In this document: positions 33,321 through 42,307 of the stretch, piece after piece
How positions within the stretch are numbered: the stretch's first letter is position 1
How the letters are laid out: every line of letters begins with the position of its first letter
NCBI GenBank assembly: GCA_965227335.1
Contig: CBDDFV010000009.1
Span: forward strand, 700,639-764,638
Reading direction: 5' to 3'
DNA from: CBDDFV01 sp965227335
GTDB taxonomy: Bacteria; Planctomycetota; Phycisphaerae; Phycisphaerales; SM1A02
DNA: 64,000 nucleotides
Notes under the pieces: generated by a model
What the model saw: the letters and a program-made list of their open reading frames with translations, nothing else
Databases searched by the model: none
What the model was told of the DNA's origin: nothing
Translations under genes and position numbers: made by a program

Positions 33321-33998
33321 GTGACCGCCCCTGCCCCTGACGTCCGTCCGGACGCGGCGACTGATCCGCACGCCGACATGCTGATGGATCACGAATACGA
33401 CGGGATCCGTGAGTACGACAACCCGCTGCCCGGCTGGTGGACGTGGCTGTGGATCGCCTCCATCGTGTTCTCCATCGTCTACTACCCGTACTTCCACTTC
33501 GGCGCGGGTCCGACGATCGAGGACGAGTACCAGGCGTCGGTCGCGAAACACGTGGAGAAGCTGCTCGCCCAGCTCGGCGACATCCAGGGCGACAACGCGA
33601 CCATTCTGCAGTACATGACCAACGACGAGTGGATGACCGCGGCCGAGGGCATGTTCGTCGGCAACTGTTCGCAGTGTCACGCCGCCGACGGCGGCGGCAA
33701 CGTCGGGCCCAACCTGACCGACGACTACTACAAGAACGTCAGCGAGCCGGCGGACATCTTCACCGTGATCACCGACGGGGTGACCGGCACCGGCATGAAC
33801 GCGTGGAAGGACCGCATGAGCGAACCGCAGCGGATTCTCCTCTCCGCGTACGTCGCCCGCCTGCGGGGCCGGACCGCCGCCGTCCCCAAGGAGCAGGAAG
33901 GCAGCCGCCTCCCCGCCTGGGAGACGTTCGCCACGTCTGATGCGTCGGAGGCCCCGTTGTCCAACGAGTCCGGCGCGGACGCCGACCCGCCCGCGTGA
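33321..33998 (+). CDS. ccoP: cbb3 oxidase cytochrome c subunit CcoP, mono-heme form
   Basis: A 225-residue CcoP. The N-terminal FixP-type segment (DHEYDGIREYDNPLPGWWTW) precedes a membrane helix at about residues 36-56, then a periplasmic domain with a single heme motif CSQCH (residues 116-120) and axial Met (GTGMNAWKD). Most CcoP subunits bind two hemes; here only one motif is present and the protein is correspondingly short. The GTG start at 33321 has AAGGAG eight bases upstream and follows ccoQ directly. Confidence 0.88.
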   Translation: MTAPAPDVRPDAATDPHADMLMDHEYDGIREYDNPLPGWWTWLWIASIVFSIVYYPYFHFGAGPTIEDEYQASVAKHVEKLLAQLGDIQGDNATILQYMTNDEWMTAAEGMFVGNCSQCHAADGGGNVGPNLTDDYYKNVSEPADIFTVITDGVTGTGMNAWKDRMSEPQRILLSAYVARLRGRTAAVPKEQEGSRLPAWETFATSDASEAPLSNESGADADPPA

Positions 33999-34046
33999 GT
34001 CGATCGCGCGCCACTCGCCCGTGTTGTCTCAACTGATCGCATCGTC

Positions 34047-35501
34047 ATGTCCGTCCCGACCGCCCAATCCGATCCCGCCGACCGTGTCCTGTCGACGCTG
34101 AACCGCGACGGCTCCCGGCGCTGGCTGTATCCCCGCGTCTCGCCCGGGCGGTTCCTCACGGGACGACGGTTCGTCGCGTACGCGTTGCTGGCGATCTACA
34201 ACCTGCTCCCGTGGATCCCGATCAACGGGAAGCCGGCGATCCTGCTCGACCTGCCGCAGCGCGAGTTCACGTTCTTCGGCGCCACGTTCCTTCCCACCGA
34301 CACGCTGCTTCTGATGCTGTTCATGGTCGGCGTGTTCGTGGCCGTGTTTCTCGTGACCGCGTTGTTCGGCCGCGTCTGGTGCGGCTGGGCGTGTCCGCAG
34401 ACCGTGTATCTCGAGTTCGTCTATCGGCCCATCGAGCGACTCTTCGAAGGCGCGCCGGACGCCCGCGGGCGGCCGGGGAAGAAGCGGGGCGGGTTTCGAA
34501 CGGTGCTCAAGTACGCCGTCTACTTCATCGTCTCCCTGCACCTCGCCCACACCTTTCTCGCCTACTTCGTGGGGGCGGACAGCCTGTTTGAGTGGACGAC
34601 GCAGTCGCCGTTCCGGCATCCCGGCGCGTTTCTGCTCGTGTTCGCCGTCACCGGCGCCATGCTCTTCAACTTCGGCGTGTTCCGTGAACAGACGTGCATC
34701 GTCGCCTGTCCGTACGGACGACTGCAATCCGTCATGCTCGACCGGCAGTCGCTGATCATCGGCTACGACGAGGAGCGGGGCGAGCCGCGCGGCAAGGCCC
34801 GGCGGGCGAAGACGGGCGACGACGTCGCGCTCCCGCAACTCGGCGACTGCATCGATTGCAGGATGTGCGTCACGACGTGTCCCACCGGGATCGACATTCG
34901 GGACGGTTTGCAGATGGAGTGCATCGGCTGCGCGCAGTGCATTGACGCGTGCGACGTCGTCATGGAGCGCATCGGCCGCCCGCGCGGACTCATCCGGTAC
35001 TCCTCCCGCGCCGCGATGGAAGACGGACGAACCAGCCTGATTCGTCCCCGCGTGTTCATCTACCCCGCCATCCTCGCCGTCATCGCCGGGGCGTTCCTCT
35101 TCGTGCTGCTCAATCGACAGCCGGCCGACATCACGCTCCTCCGCTCCGGACCCGACGCCTACCAGACGGTCGCCGACGGCGCCATCCGAAACGATCTCCG
35201 CGTCAAGGTCGTGAACCGTTCGGAGGAGATGCGGACGTTCGCGCTCGGCCTGCGGGGCGTCGACGACGCATCCCTCGCCGGCGACACGCGGTTCACGATC
35301 GAACCCGGAGCCACCCGCGTCGCGAACGTGCAGATCTTCACGCCGGCGGCGATATTCGAGCGCGGCACGGCGTCGATCGATCTGCACATCGCCGATGATC
35401 ACGCCTTCGAACAGACGATGACGTATCGCATTCAGGGCCCGTGGAGCCCCGGCGCGTCCAACACGACTGACGGCGCCGCCGAGACGGAGAAGGACCAATG
35501 A
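34047..35501 (+). CDS. ccoG: cbb3 oxidase assembly ferredoxin CcoG
   Basis: A 484-residue membrane ferredoxin (FixG/RdxA family) required for cbb3 maturation, thought to reduce copper for delivery. It has about five membrane helices, GRVWCGWACPQTVY, and two four-cysteine clusters: CIDCRMCVTTCP and CIGCAQCIDACD. The C-terminal 150 residues are a periplasmic Ig-like domain. Ends with ATGA overlapping the next small gene. Confidence 0.92.
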   Translation: MSVPTAQSDPADRVLSTLNRDGSRRWLYPRVSPGRFLTGRRFVAYALLAIYNLLPWIPINGKPAILLDLPQREFTFFGATFLPTDTLLLMLFMVGVFVAVFLVTALFGRVWCGWACPQTVYLEFVYRPIERLFEGAPDARGRPGKKRGGFRTVLKYAVYFIVSLHLAHTFLAYFVGADSLFEWTTQSPFRHPGAFLLVFAVTGAMLFNFGVFREQTCIVACPYGRLQSVMLDRQSLIIGYDEERGEPRGKARRAKTGDDVALPQLGDCIDCRMCVTTCPTGIDIRDGLQMECIGCAQCIDACDVVMERIGRPRGLIRYSSRAAMEDGRTSLIRPRVFIYPAILAVIAGAFLFVLLNRQPADITLLRSGPDAYQTVADGAIRNDLRVKVVNRSEEMRTFALGLRGVDDASLAGDTRFTIEPGATRVANVQIFTPAAIFERGTASIDLHIADDHAFEQTMTYRIQGPWSPGASNTTDGAAETEKDQ

Positions 35502-35662
35502 AACGCATCGCACGATTCCTGCTCTGGCCGGGGGCCCTCATCGGACTCGCCGTCCTGAGCCTCGGCGTCAACATCACGTTTGTCGTCATCGCACATGTGA
35601 ATGCGCCGGAGGTCGTCACGACGCCCGCGCCAACCACTCACGTCGTCCGGGAAGAACCATGA
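35498..35662 (+). CDS. Short CcoH/FixH-like membrane protein
   Basis: A 54-residue protein with no room for a domain beyond one membrane helix (about residues 8-32, LLWPGALIGLAVLSLGVNIT). Its place between ccoG and the TauE/SafE-like gene is where ccoH/fixH normally lies, and its N-terminus resembles the FixH N-terminal helix. The usual C-terminal periplasmic FixH domain is absent. It overlaps both neighbours (ATGA at each end), which argues that it is a real, translated gene. Confidence 0.6.
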   Translation: MKRIARFLLWPGALIGLAVLSLGVNITFVVIAHVNAPEVVTTPAPTTHVVREEP

Positions 35663-36447
35663 CGACCCTCCTCGTCGCCGTCTTCGTCGCGAGCCTCGCC
35701 GGCTCGCTCCATTGCGCCGGCATGTGCGGCGGGATTGTGACACTCTGCGTGAGCGGGCAGCCGGTCGCGGGCCGACGACCCTGGACGCCGCATGCGTTGT
35801 ACAACCTCGGACGTCTCGGCGCGTACGCGACGCTCGGCGCCGTCTCCGGCGCGATCGGAGCCGCCATCGACCTGGGCGGCGGCGCGCTCGGCTGGGGACG
35901 CGTCGCGGCGGTCGTCGCCGGATTCGCCATGATCGCGATCGGCGTCGCCGCCCTCCTGCGGTCGGCCGGCGTCCGCTTCGGCTGCCTTCGCCTGCCGCGC
36001 CCGGTGCAGCAGATCTTCCAGACCGGCATGACGACCGCTCGCCGTCTGCCGCGCGGCGTGCAACCGCTGGTCATCGGCGGGCTCACCGGCCTCCTCCCCT
36101 GCGGCTGGCTCTATGCGTTCGTCATCAGCGCCGCCGGCGCCGGCGGCCCGGTTCCCGGCGCCCTCACCATGGTCGCCTTCTGGGCCGGGACCGTGCCGAT
36201 CATGCTCGGTCTCGGGCTCGGCGTGCAGCGTCTCGCCGCGCCGCTCCGACGTCACGCCCCGCGTCTCACGGCGGCCTCTCTGGTGATCATCGGCGTCCTC
36301 ACCGTGTTCGGACGCGTCCGGGCGCCGGCCTACGCGGAAACGCTTGATGTCCGGGACCAGACCGTCGAGGCGAACGCCGTCGAACGCGTGCGCGGGCTCG
36401 ACGCCGCGACGATGCCGTGCTGCGCCGAAGGCGACGCCGGGGAGTGA
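35659..36447 (+). CDS. TauE/SafE-like membrane protein of the cco locus
   Basis: A 262-residue polytopic protein of the sulfite-exporter TauE/SafE or UreH type, as commonly found between ccoG and ccoI. It has about six hydrophobic segments and the characteristic SLHCAGMCGG and GLLPCGWLYAF motifs, in which the Cys residues may bind copper. It probably takes part in cbb3 metal assembly; the transported species is not known. The C-terminal tail carries a CC pair (MPCCAEGDAG). Confidence 0.82.
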   Translation: MTTLLVAVFVASLAGSLHCAGMCGGIVTLCVSGQPVAGRRPWTPHALYNLGRLGAYATLGAVSGAIGAAIDLGGGALGWGRVAAVVAGFAMIAIGVAALLRSAGVRFGCLRLPRPVQQIFQTGMTTARRLPRGVQPLVIGGLTGLLPCGWLYAFVISAAGAGGPVPGALTMVAFWAGTVPIMLGLGLGVQRLAAPLRRHAPRLTAASLVIIGVLTVFGRVRAPAYAETLDVRDQTVEANAVERVRGLDAATMPCCAEGDAGE

Positions 36448-36457
36448 ACGGATCGCC

Positions 36458-38935
36458 ATGACGAGTCTCGACGCGCCCATCTCCGCCGTGTCTCGCGCCG
36501 CCGGAATGGCCGCGTGCGCGCATTGCGGCGCTGATGTGCCGCGCGGCCTGCTCGACCCGTCGGCTGCGCAACAGTTCTGCTGTCACGGCTGTCAGGCGGT
36601 GTACGCGACGATCCATGGCTGCGGACTCGATCAGTACTACGCCCTCCGCGAGGCGGCCCTCGATGGCGCCCCGGCCCCGGCGGTCGCGTCGGCGGATCGA
36701 CGTTTCGAGGAGTTTGACGACGCCGCCTTTCGTGCGCGATTCGTGCGAAGCACAGGGACAGGCGTGTCGCAGGTGGAGTTCGCCCTCGAGGGCGTCCACT
36801 GCGCGGCGTGTCTCTGGCTGATCGAGCGTCTGCCCCGGCTTGTCCCCGGCGTCGTCGACGCGCGGCTCAACCTCGGACGGAGAACTGTTCGTCTCATCTG
36901 GGACGACCAGACCGTCACGCTCGCCGAAGTCGCGCGACGACTCGCCGGTCTCGGCTACACGCCGCACGCCCTGACCAACGACCGCGCCGCCGCGCTCCAG
37001 ACGGCGGAGGATCGCGGGTACATGGTTCGCATCGCGGCGGCGGGGGCGATCGCGGGCAACGTCATGCTGCTGGCGTTCGCACTGTACGGGGGCATGTTCC
37101 ACGGCATCGAACGCGAGTTTGCGGAGCTGTTTCGCTGGACGAGCGCGGGGTTGACCCTGGTCGCTCTGCTCTGGCCCGGGCGGGTCTTCTATCGCAACGC
37201 CCTGCACGCCGTGCGGGCGAGGACGATCAACATGGACGTGCCGGTCGCCGTGGGCCTCACGGCGGGCATGACCTGGAGCCTGCTCGCCACGGTGCGGGGC
37301 GTCGGCGAGGTGTACTTCGACTCCGTCACGCTCCTCGTCTTCCTGCTGCTGGTCGGACGATGGATCCAGCTTCGGCAGCAACGCAGGAGCGCCGACGCCG
37401 TGGATCTGCTCTACGCCATGACGCCCCGCCATGCGCGACGCGTCGACGGCGACCAACGACGCGAGGTTCCGATCGAGTCCCTGCCCCACGACGCCGTGGT
37501 CGAAGTCCGGGCGGGCGAGACCGTGCCGATCGACGGGGAGGTGATGACGGGCGTGTCGTCGATTGACGCGGCGTGGCTGACGGGAGAATCACAGCCGTTC
37601 GGCGTGGCCCCCGGCGCGCGGGTGTGCGCAGGTCATGTGAATCTCGGCGCGCCGATCCGCGTGCGGGTGGAGTGCGCGGGGACGGAGACGCGAGCGGGAC
37701 GCCTGATGCAACTGGTCGAGGACTCGGCTCGTCGACGGGCGCCGATTGTTTCCCTCGCGGATCGAATCGCGGGGGTGTTTGCGATCGCCGTCCTCGTGCT
37801 GGCGGGCGTGACCGCGCTGGCGTGGTCGCGCGTCGATGGCGATCGTGCGCTCGAGAACGCGCTGTCGCTGCTGATCATCACCTGTCCGTGTGCGCTCGGC
37901 CTCGCCACGCCGCTGGCCATCGTGGCGGCGATCGGCCGGGCGGCGCAACGGGGCGTCCTGATCAAGGGCGGGGCGGTGGTCGAATCGCTGGCCGGACGGA
38001 CGGGCGTGGTGTACCTCGACAAGACCGGGACGATCACCGAGGGACGGGCGGTGGTGCAGATGTGGCGGGGCGATGAGACGCTCCGCTCCCACGCCGCCGC
38101 GCTGGAGTCCGGCAGCGCGCATCCAGTGGCGCAGGCCCTGACCCGCGCCGCGGACGAATCAGTCTGGTCGCAGCATCTCGTGTCCGAGGCGGCGTCCTCC
38201 GCCCGCGGGATGGAAGGCGTGGTCGACGGTCGCCGCATCACCGTGGGCTCGGCGGACGGGGTGCAGGCGTTCGGCGTGGCGATTCCCGAGTCACGGCAAC
38301 GAGACGCCGTCGATATCGCCGCCACGGGGGCCAGTCCGGTGTTCATCGCCTGCGACGGCGTGGTCGCGGCGGTGGCGGGCGTCGGCGACGCCGTGCGGGC
38401 GGACGCGGCGGCCTCGATCGACTCCATCCGTCGGCTGGGCTGGCGGGTCGAGATCCTCTCGGGCGATGCGCCGGAGATCGCGATGCGAGTGGGGGCGGCG
38501 GTCGGCGTGGAGCCGGCGGCCTGTCGCGGCGGGGCGTCGCCGGAAGACAAACTGCGGGCGGTGGAGGATGCGGCGGCGCGGGGGCCGGTCATCATGGTCG
38601 GCGACGGGGTCAACGACGCCGGGGCGCTCGCCGCCGCGACGATCGGCGTCGCGGTCCGGGGCGGGGCGGAAGCGAGCCTCGTCGCGGCCGACGTCTACCT
38701 CAACCGGGACGGACTCGCCGCCCTGCCGGTGCTCCTGAACGGCGCCGCGCGGACGATCCACGTGATCCGCCGCGGACTGCTGGTCTCGCTGCTCTACAAC
38801 GTGGCGGGAACCACGCTGGCGATGGCGGGGATGATCAATCCCCTGGTCGCGGCGGTGCTCATGCCGGCGAGTTCGCTCACCGTGATCACGCTCGCCTTGC
38901 GGGCGCGGACGTTCGGGGGCCCCCGATGTCCGTGA
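36458..38935 (+). CDS. ccoI: Copper-exporting P-type ATPase CcoI
   Basis: An 825-residue P1B-type ATPase that supplies copper to cbb3. Order: an N-terminal Cys-rich metal-binding region (CAHCGADVP, then QFCCHGCQAVY), a heavy-metal-associated domain with CAAC in EGVHCAACLWLIE, eight predicted membrane helices, TGES in the actuator, the CPC motif (Cys476-Pro-Cys478), the phosphorylated Asp521 in DKTGT, and GDGVNDAGAL. The start at 36458 is the first codon before the Cys-rich domain; an in-frame ATG further upstream lies inside the preceding gene. It overlaps ccoS by 10 bases. Confidence 0.92.
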   Translation: MTSLDAPISAVSRAAGMAACAHCGADVPRGLLDPSAAQQFCCHGCQAVYATIHGCGLDQYYALREAALDGAPAPAVASADRRFEEFDDAAFRARFVRSTGTGVSQVEFALEGVHCAACLWLIERLPRLVPGVVDARLNLGRRTVRLIWDDQTVTLAEVARRLAGLGYTPHALTNDRAAALQTAEDRGYMVRIAAAGAIAGNVMLLAFALYGGMFHGIEREFAELFRWTSAGLTLVALLWPGRVFYRNALHAVRARTINMDVPVAVGLTAGMTWSLLATVRGVGEVYFDSVTLLVFLLLVGRWIQLRQQRRSADAVDLLYAMTPRHARRVDGDQRREVPIESLPHDAVVEVRAGETVPIDGEVMTGVSSIDAAWLTGESQPFGVAPGARVCAGHVNLGAPIRVRVECAGTETRAGRLMQLVEDSARRRAPIVSLADRIAGVFAIAVLVLAGVTALAWSRVDGDRALENALSLLIITCPCALGLATPLAIVAAIGRAAQRGVLIKGGAVVESLAGRTGVVYLDKTGTITEGRAVVQMWRGDETLRSHAAALESGSAHPVAQALTRAADESVWSQHLVSEAASSARGMEGVVDGRRITVGSADGVQAFGVAIPESRQRDAVDIAATGASPVFIACDGVVAAVAGVGDAVRADAAASIDSIRRLGWRVEILSGDAPEIAMRVGAAVGVEPAACRGGASPEDKLRAVEDAAARGPVIMVGDGVNDAGALAAATIGVAVRGGAEASLVAADVYLNRDGLAALPVLLNGAARTIHVIRRGLLVSLLYNVAGTTLAMAGMINPLVAAVLMPASSLTVITLALRARTFGGPRCP

Positions 38936-39126
38936 TCTACGTCGTGCTGCCGCTGGCGTTGCTGATTGCCCTGGCGGCGTTTCTGGCGTTTGCGTGGGCG
39001 GCGCGTTCGGGTCAGCTTGATGATCTGACCACGCCCGGCGTCCGCATGCTGCTGGACGATGACGACTCCGATGTGAGAAAAGACGCGGACGAGCCGGAAG
39101 ATCCAGCCCGCCCGCGTCGTGAGTAG
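38926..39126 (+). CDS. ccoS: cbb3 oxidase maturation protein CcoS
   Basis: A 66-residue protein with one membrane helix (about residues 4-26) and the FAWAARSGQLDDL segment seen in CcoS, followed by an Asp-rich acidic tail. It is the last gene of the cco locus. The 3' end of the gene (from about 39029) is repeated at 40838, see the tandem duplication. Confidence 0.85.
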   Translation: MSVIYVVLPLALLIALAAFLAFAWAARSGQLDDLTTPGVRMLLDDDDSDVRKDADEPEDPARPRRE

Positions 39127-40809
39127 ATACTGATGCAGATGAGAGAGTGAAGGTGGGTTACGGGCAGGCGCCCCACGCCGCGAGCAGGACCGCAAGGTCG
39201 CCGGCGTTCACCACGCCGTCGTTGTTGAGGTCGGCCGGGCAGGGATCTTCCATGACGGGGGCGTCGACCTGAGCCTCGATCGCGCCCATGTCGATGGCGC
39301 CGAACGCGGGGACGCCGCCGTCGGCGATCTCGGGCTGGTCGACGACGCGGCACTGGCCGAGGAGATCGGTGGAGGCCATGAGGCCGACGCCGGCCAGCGT
39401 ATTGCCGCCGTCCACCGTCCCGTCGCCGCCGATCACGAGACGGTAGTCATCGTCATCCGTGCCGGAGACGTTGTCCGCTCCGTTGGGGTCGACCCACGGA
39501 CCGTTGTCGTTGATGTTGCCCTCTCCGGGCCAGCCGTCGTGAATGTTGCTGTAGGTCGCGTTGATCACGCCGCCATCCTGTTCGGCGAAGATCGGCAGGG
39601 TGCCGATGGGGCCACGGCGGGCGATGGAGTTGACGACGGTGACCGTCGCCAGACCGGTGGCGCGAATGGCGGCGCCGATCGCCGCGGGAGGTGCGGCGCA
39701 GATGTCGCACAGCTTTGCGGCCTGGTCGGCGCAGAGCTGGTCCCACTGATTGTTGCAGCAGAACGGGTCCTGGTCGCAGACCACATTCTGGCACTCGGCG
39801 TCCTCACAGCCGGGGGTACCGTTGGGGGCGCAGCAGTCCCCGGTATTCGGAGCACAAACGTCGCATACCTCGGCGGCGATATCTGCACAAATCTGATCCC
39901 ACTCGACCTCACAGCAGAATGAATCCTGCCCGCAGACCTGCGCCTGGCAAACCGGGACATCGCAGCCCGGCGTCCCATTCGGCATGCAGCAGTCCGACAT
40001 TCCAGCGAGGGCGCCGCCTGAGCTGACATTGTCGCCGAATGAGCAGTTGACGACCTCGATGTTCGCGCCCTCGCCCTCGATGTCGACGCCGCCGGACCCC
40101 AGGTTGCTCTGGTTGGCGTTGAAGAGACAGTTGATGAACAACGCCGACGTGGGCGGGCTGCCGATTCGTAGCGCCCCGCCAAGACCATCGGCGGTGTTGG
40201 CCGTGAAGCGACAGTTGACGATCACGGCGTCCACGCCCTGGATGCGGGCGCCGCCGCCGCCTCCGTTCGAATGGTTGTTTCGGATGATGCAGTTGCTGAT
40301 CCGGACGCCCGCGGCCGCATCGCTGATCTGGAAGCCGCCGCCCGCAATGGTGGCGTTCCCGCCGGTCAGCGTCAGGCCGTCTAGGACTGAGTCGGCGCTG
40401 CCGTTGGCGAAGGTGATGATCCGACCCCCGACGCCGCCGCCGTCGACGATCGTCGCCTCGGGACCGTCCGTGCTGCGGATCGTGAGCGTCTTGTTCACGG
40501 TGATGATGTTCTCGTTGTACACGCCCGGAGCGATGATGATCTCATCGCCCGGCGCGGCGGCGGCGACGGCGGCGCCGATCGTGGCGAAATCGCCGGGGAC
40601 GTTGATATCGGCCGCGAGGGCCGAAGCAGCCGTGAAAAGGAGCGTGGTCGCGGCGAGGACGCCGGTCTGGTGCTGGGAAATCATGGTTCTCTCCTGAGTG
40701 GTGTCGTGCGGGTGGGAGGGGGTGGAAAGCCCCGCTCTGCTCAAAACACACCGGACCGCGTCGGGCCGCGCAATGACCCGTGAGATTTTTTTCGGAGCGT
40801 TTCGCCGGC
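39029..40809. repeat. Tandem duplication, unit A
   Basis: Begins inside ccoS and contains the first beta-helix gene. The left end matches 40838 onward at an offset of exactly 1809 bases through the ccoS tail, the spacer and the dockerin-coding end. The right end (gene start, upstream region, up to GCGTTTCGCCGGC) matches the region ending near 42433. Near-identical at both ends, much less alike in the middle. Confidence 0.85.
39158..40684 (-). CDS. Secreted right-handed beta-helix protein with Cys-rich modules and dockerin tag
   Basis: A 508-residue exported protein. Signal peptide (residues 1-25, ending ASALA), then NVPGDFATIGAAVAAAAPGD and about eight parallel beta-helix turns of the pectate-lyase type, with stacked Asn, as in proteins that bind or cleave polysaccharides. 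Two Cys-rich modules (CCMPNGTPGC...FCC...WDQICADIA and CCAPNGTPGC...FCC...WDQLCADQA) are inserted in the C-terminal half, and one dockerin-like repeat (DLNNDGVVNAGDLAVLLAAW) ends the protein. AGGAGAG precedes the ATG at 40684. No catalytic residues of a lyase are recognised. Convergent with ccoS. Confidence 0.85.
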   Translation of the reverse strand: MISQHQTGVLAATTLLFTAASALAADINVPGDFATIGAAVAAAAPGDEIIIAPGVYNENIITVNKTLTIRSTDGPEATIVDGGGVGGRIITFANGSADSVLDGLTLTGGNATIAGGGFQISDAAAGVRISNCIIRNNHSNGGGGGARIQGVDAVIVNCRFTANTADGLGGALRIGSPPTSALFINCLFNANQSNLGSGGVDIEGEGANIEVVNCSFGDNVSSGGALAGMSDCCMPNGTPGCDVPVCQAQVCGQDSFCCEVEWDQICADIAAEVCDVCAPNTGDCCAPNGTPGCEDAECQNVVCDQDPFCCNNQWDQLCADQAAKLCDICAAPPAAIGAAIRATGLATVTVVNSIARRGPIGTLPIFAEQDGGVINATYSNIHDGWPGEGNINDNGPWVDPNGADNVSGTDDDDYRLVIGGDGTVDGGNTLAGVGLMASTDLLGQCRVVDQPEIADGGVPAFGAIDMGAIEAQVDAPVMEDPCPADLNNDGVVNAGDLAVLLAAWGACP

Positions 40810-40837
40810 TCCGCTCCCATGCCGCCGGGCTCGCCGG

Positions 40838-40935
40838 CCACGCCCGGCGTCCGCGTGCGGCTGGACGATGACGACTCCGATGTGAGAAAAGACGCGGACG
40901 AGCCGGAAGATCCAGCCCGCCCGCGTCGTGAGTAG
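40838..40935 (+). pseudogene. Relic of the ccoS 3' end
   Basis: In the ccoS frame this stretch reads TPGVRVRLDDDDSDVRKDAD and on to the same final residues and TAG stop, differing from ccoS only at two residues (ML to VR). It has no start or membrane helix. It marks the left edge of the duplicated unit and shows that the duplication took place with ccoS already in its present position. Confidence 0.85.
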
Positions 40936-40966
40936 ATACGGATGCAGATGAGAGAGTGAAGGTGGG

Positions 40967-42307
40967 TTACGGGCAGGCGCCCCACGCCGCGAGCAGGACC
41001 GCGAGGTCGCCGGCGTTCACCACGCCGTCGTTGTTGAGGTCGGCCGGGCAGGGGTCGACGGCCGGGGTCAGTTGGGCTTCCGCGGCGCCCATGTCGATGG
41101 TGCCGAAGACCGGGACGCCGTTGTCGACGATGTCAGGCTGGTTGACGACGCGGTCGCCACCGTAGAAGTCGTTCGCGACCATCAGGCCGATCGCTGCGCT
41201 GGTGTCGCCGCCGTCGACGGTGCCGCCGCCGTTGATCTTCAGGCGGAAGTCATCGTCCAGGGTGCCGATGATGTCGTCCGGACCATCGCCATCGACAAAG
41301 GGTCCGGGGTCGTCGATGTTGCCGGCGCCGGGATAGAAGCCCTGGATGTTGCTATAGGTGATTGTCAGCGTCGCGCCAGTGCTCGGGTCCACGACCTGTT
41401 CACCTCCGCTCCCGCCGATGCGCACGATGCTGTTCGCCACGGTCACGGTTGACTCGAAGACGGCGTTGATCGAACCACCGGAGGGACCGCAGGCCCCGCA
41501 GAGGTCGATGGCGTGGTCAGCACAGAGCTGGTCCCACTGGGTGTCGCAGCAGAACGGATCCTCATCGCAAACGGTGTTCTGGCAGGATTGCCAGTCGCAG
41601 CCCGGCGTGCCGTTTGCCTGGCAGCAGTTGGATACGCCGACGTTGGAACCGGCGTTGCGGGTAAACGTGCAGTTGATGACCTCAACGGACGTGCCGTCGC
41701 CGCTGGCCTCGAGCCCGCCGCCGCCGTCAATCGCCTCGTTGGCGTTGAAGATGCAATTGACGAAGAGCGCCGAGGCGGGAGGGTTGGCGACGCGGACGGC
41801 TCCGCCGCCGGTGCCGGCGGTGTTCCGAAGGAACAGGCAGTTGAGGAACCGGGCGTCCTCGCCGCGCACTCGGGCTCCGCCGCCGTTTACGTTCGAGTTG
41901 TTGTCCCGGATGATGCAGTCGGCGACAATGACGCCTGCGGCGCCGTCGCCGATCTGGAGGCCGCCGCCGCCCTGGGTCGCGTCGCCGCCGGTCAGGGTGA
42001 AGCCGCGAAGCTCCGAGTCATCGCCGCCCGAGATGAAGTTGAAGCATCGGCCGGATCCGCCGGCGTCGACGGTGGTCGCCGCCGCGCCGCCGGTGCTCAC
42101 GATGAGCAGCGTCTTGTCGATCGTGATTCCATTTTCGTTGTACACGCCAGGGCCGACGATCACGGTGTCGCCCGCCGTCGCCGCGGCGACGGCGCCCGTA
42201 ATGGTCGCGAAGTCGCCCGGCACATTAAGGTCCGCCGCGAACGCCGAAGCGGCGGTGAACAGAAGCGTGGTCGCGGCAAGGACGCCGGTCTGGTGCTGAG
42301 AAGTCAT
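40967..42307 (-). CDS. Second secreted beta-helix protein with dockerin tag
   Basis: A 446-residue paralogue of the protein encoded at 39158-40684. Signal peptide, beta-helix (LNVPGDFATITGAVAAATAG, then stacked turns), one Cys-rich module (CCQANGTPGC...FCC...WDQLCADHA) where the paralogue has two, and one dockerin-like repeat (DLNNDGVVNAGDLAVLLAAW). The signal peptide and C-terminal tag are almost identical to the paralogue while the helix turns have diverged. Ligand unknown. Confidence 0.85.
   Translation of the reverse strand: MTSQHQTGVLAATTLLFTAASAFAADLNVPGDFATITGAVAAATAGDTVIVGPGVYNENGITIDKTLLIVSTGGAAATTVDAGGSGRCFNFISGGDDSELRGFTLTGGDATQGGGGLQIGDGAAGVIVADCIIRDNNSNVNGGGARVRGEDARFLNCLFLRNTAGTGGGAVRVANPPASALFVNCIFNANEAIDGGGGLEASGDGTSVEVINCTFTRNAGSNVGVSNCCQANGTPGCDWQSCQNTVCDEDPFCCDTQWDQLCADHAIDLCGACGPSGGSINAVFESTVTVANSIVRIGGSGGEQVVDPSTGATLTITYSNIQGFYPGAGNIDDPGPFVDGDGPDDIIGTLDDDFRLKINGGGTVDGGDTSAAIGLMVANDFYGGDRVVNQPDIVDNGVPVFGTIDMGAAEAQLTPAVDPCPADLNNDGVVNAGDLAVLLAAWGACP

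Noticed and set aside
38431..38935. A second start of ccoS within ccoI
   Set aside because: The hydrophobic N-terminus of CcoS is explained by the ATG at 38926; nothing upstream fits.
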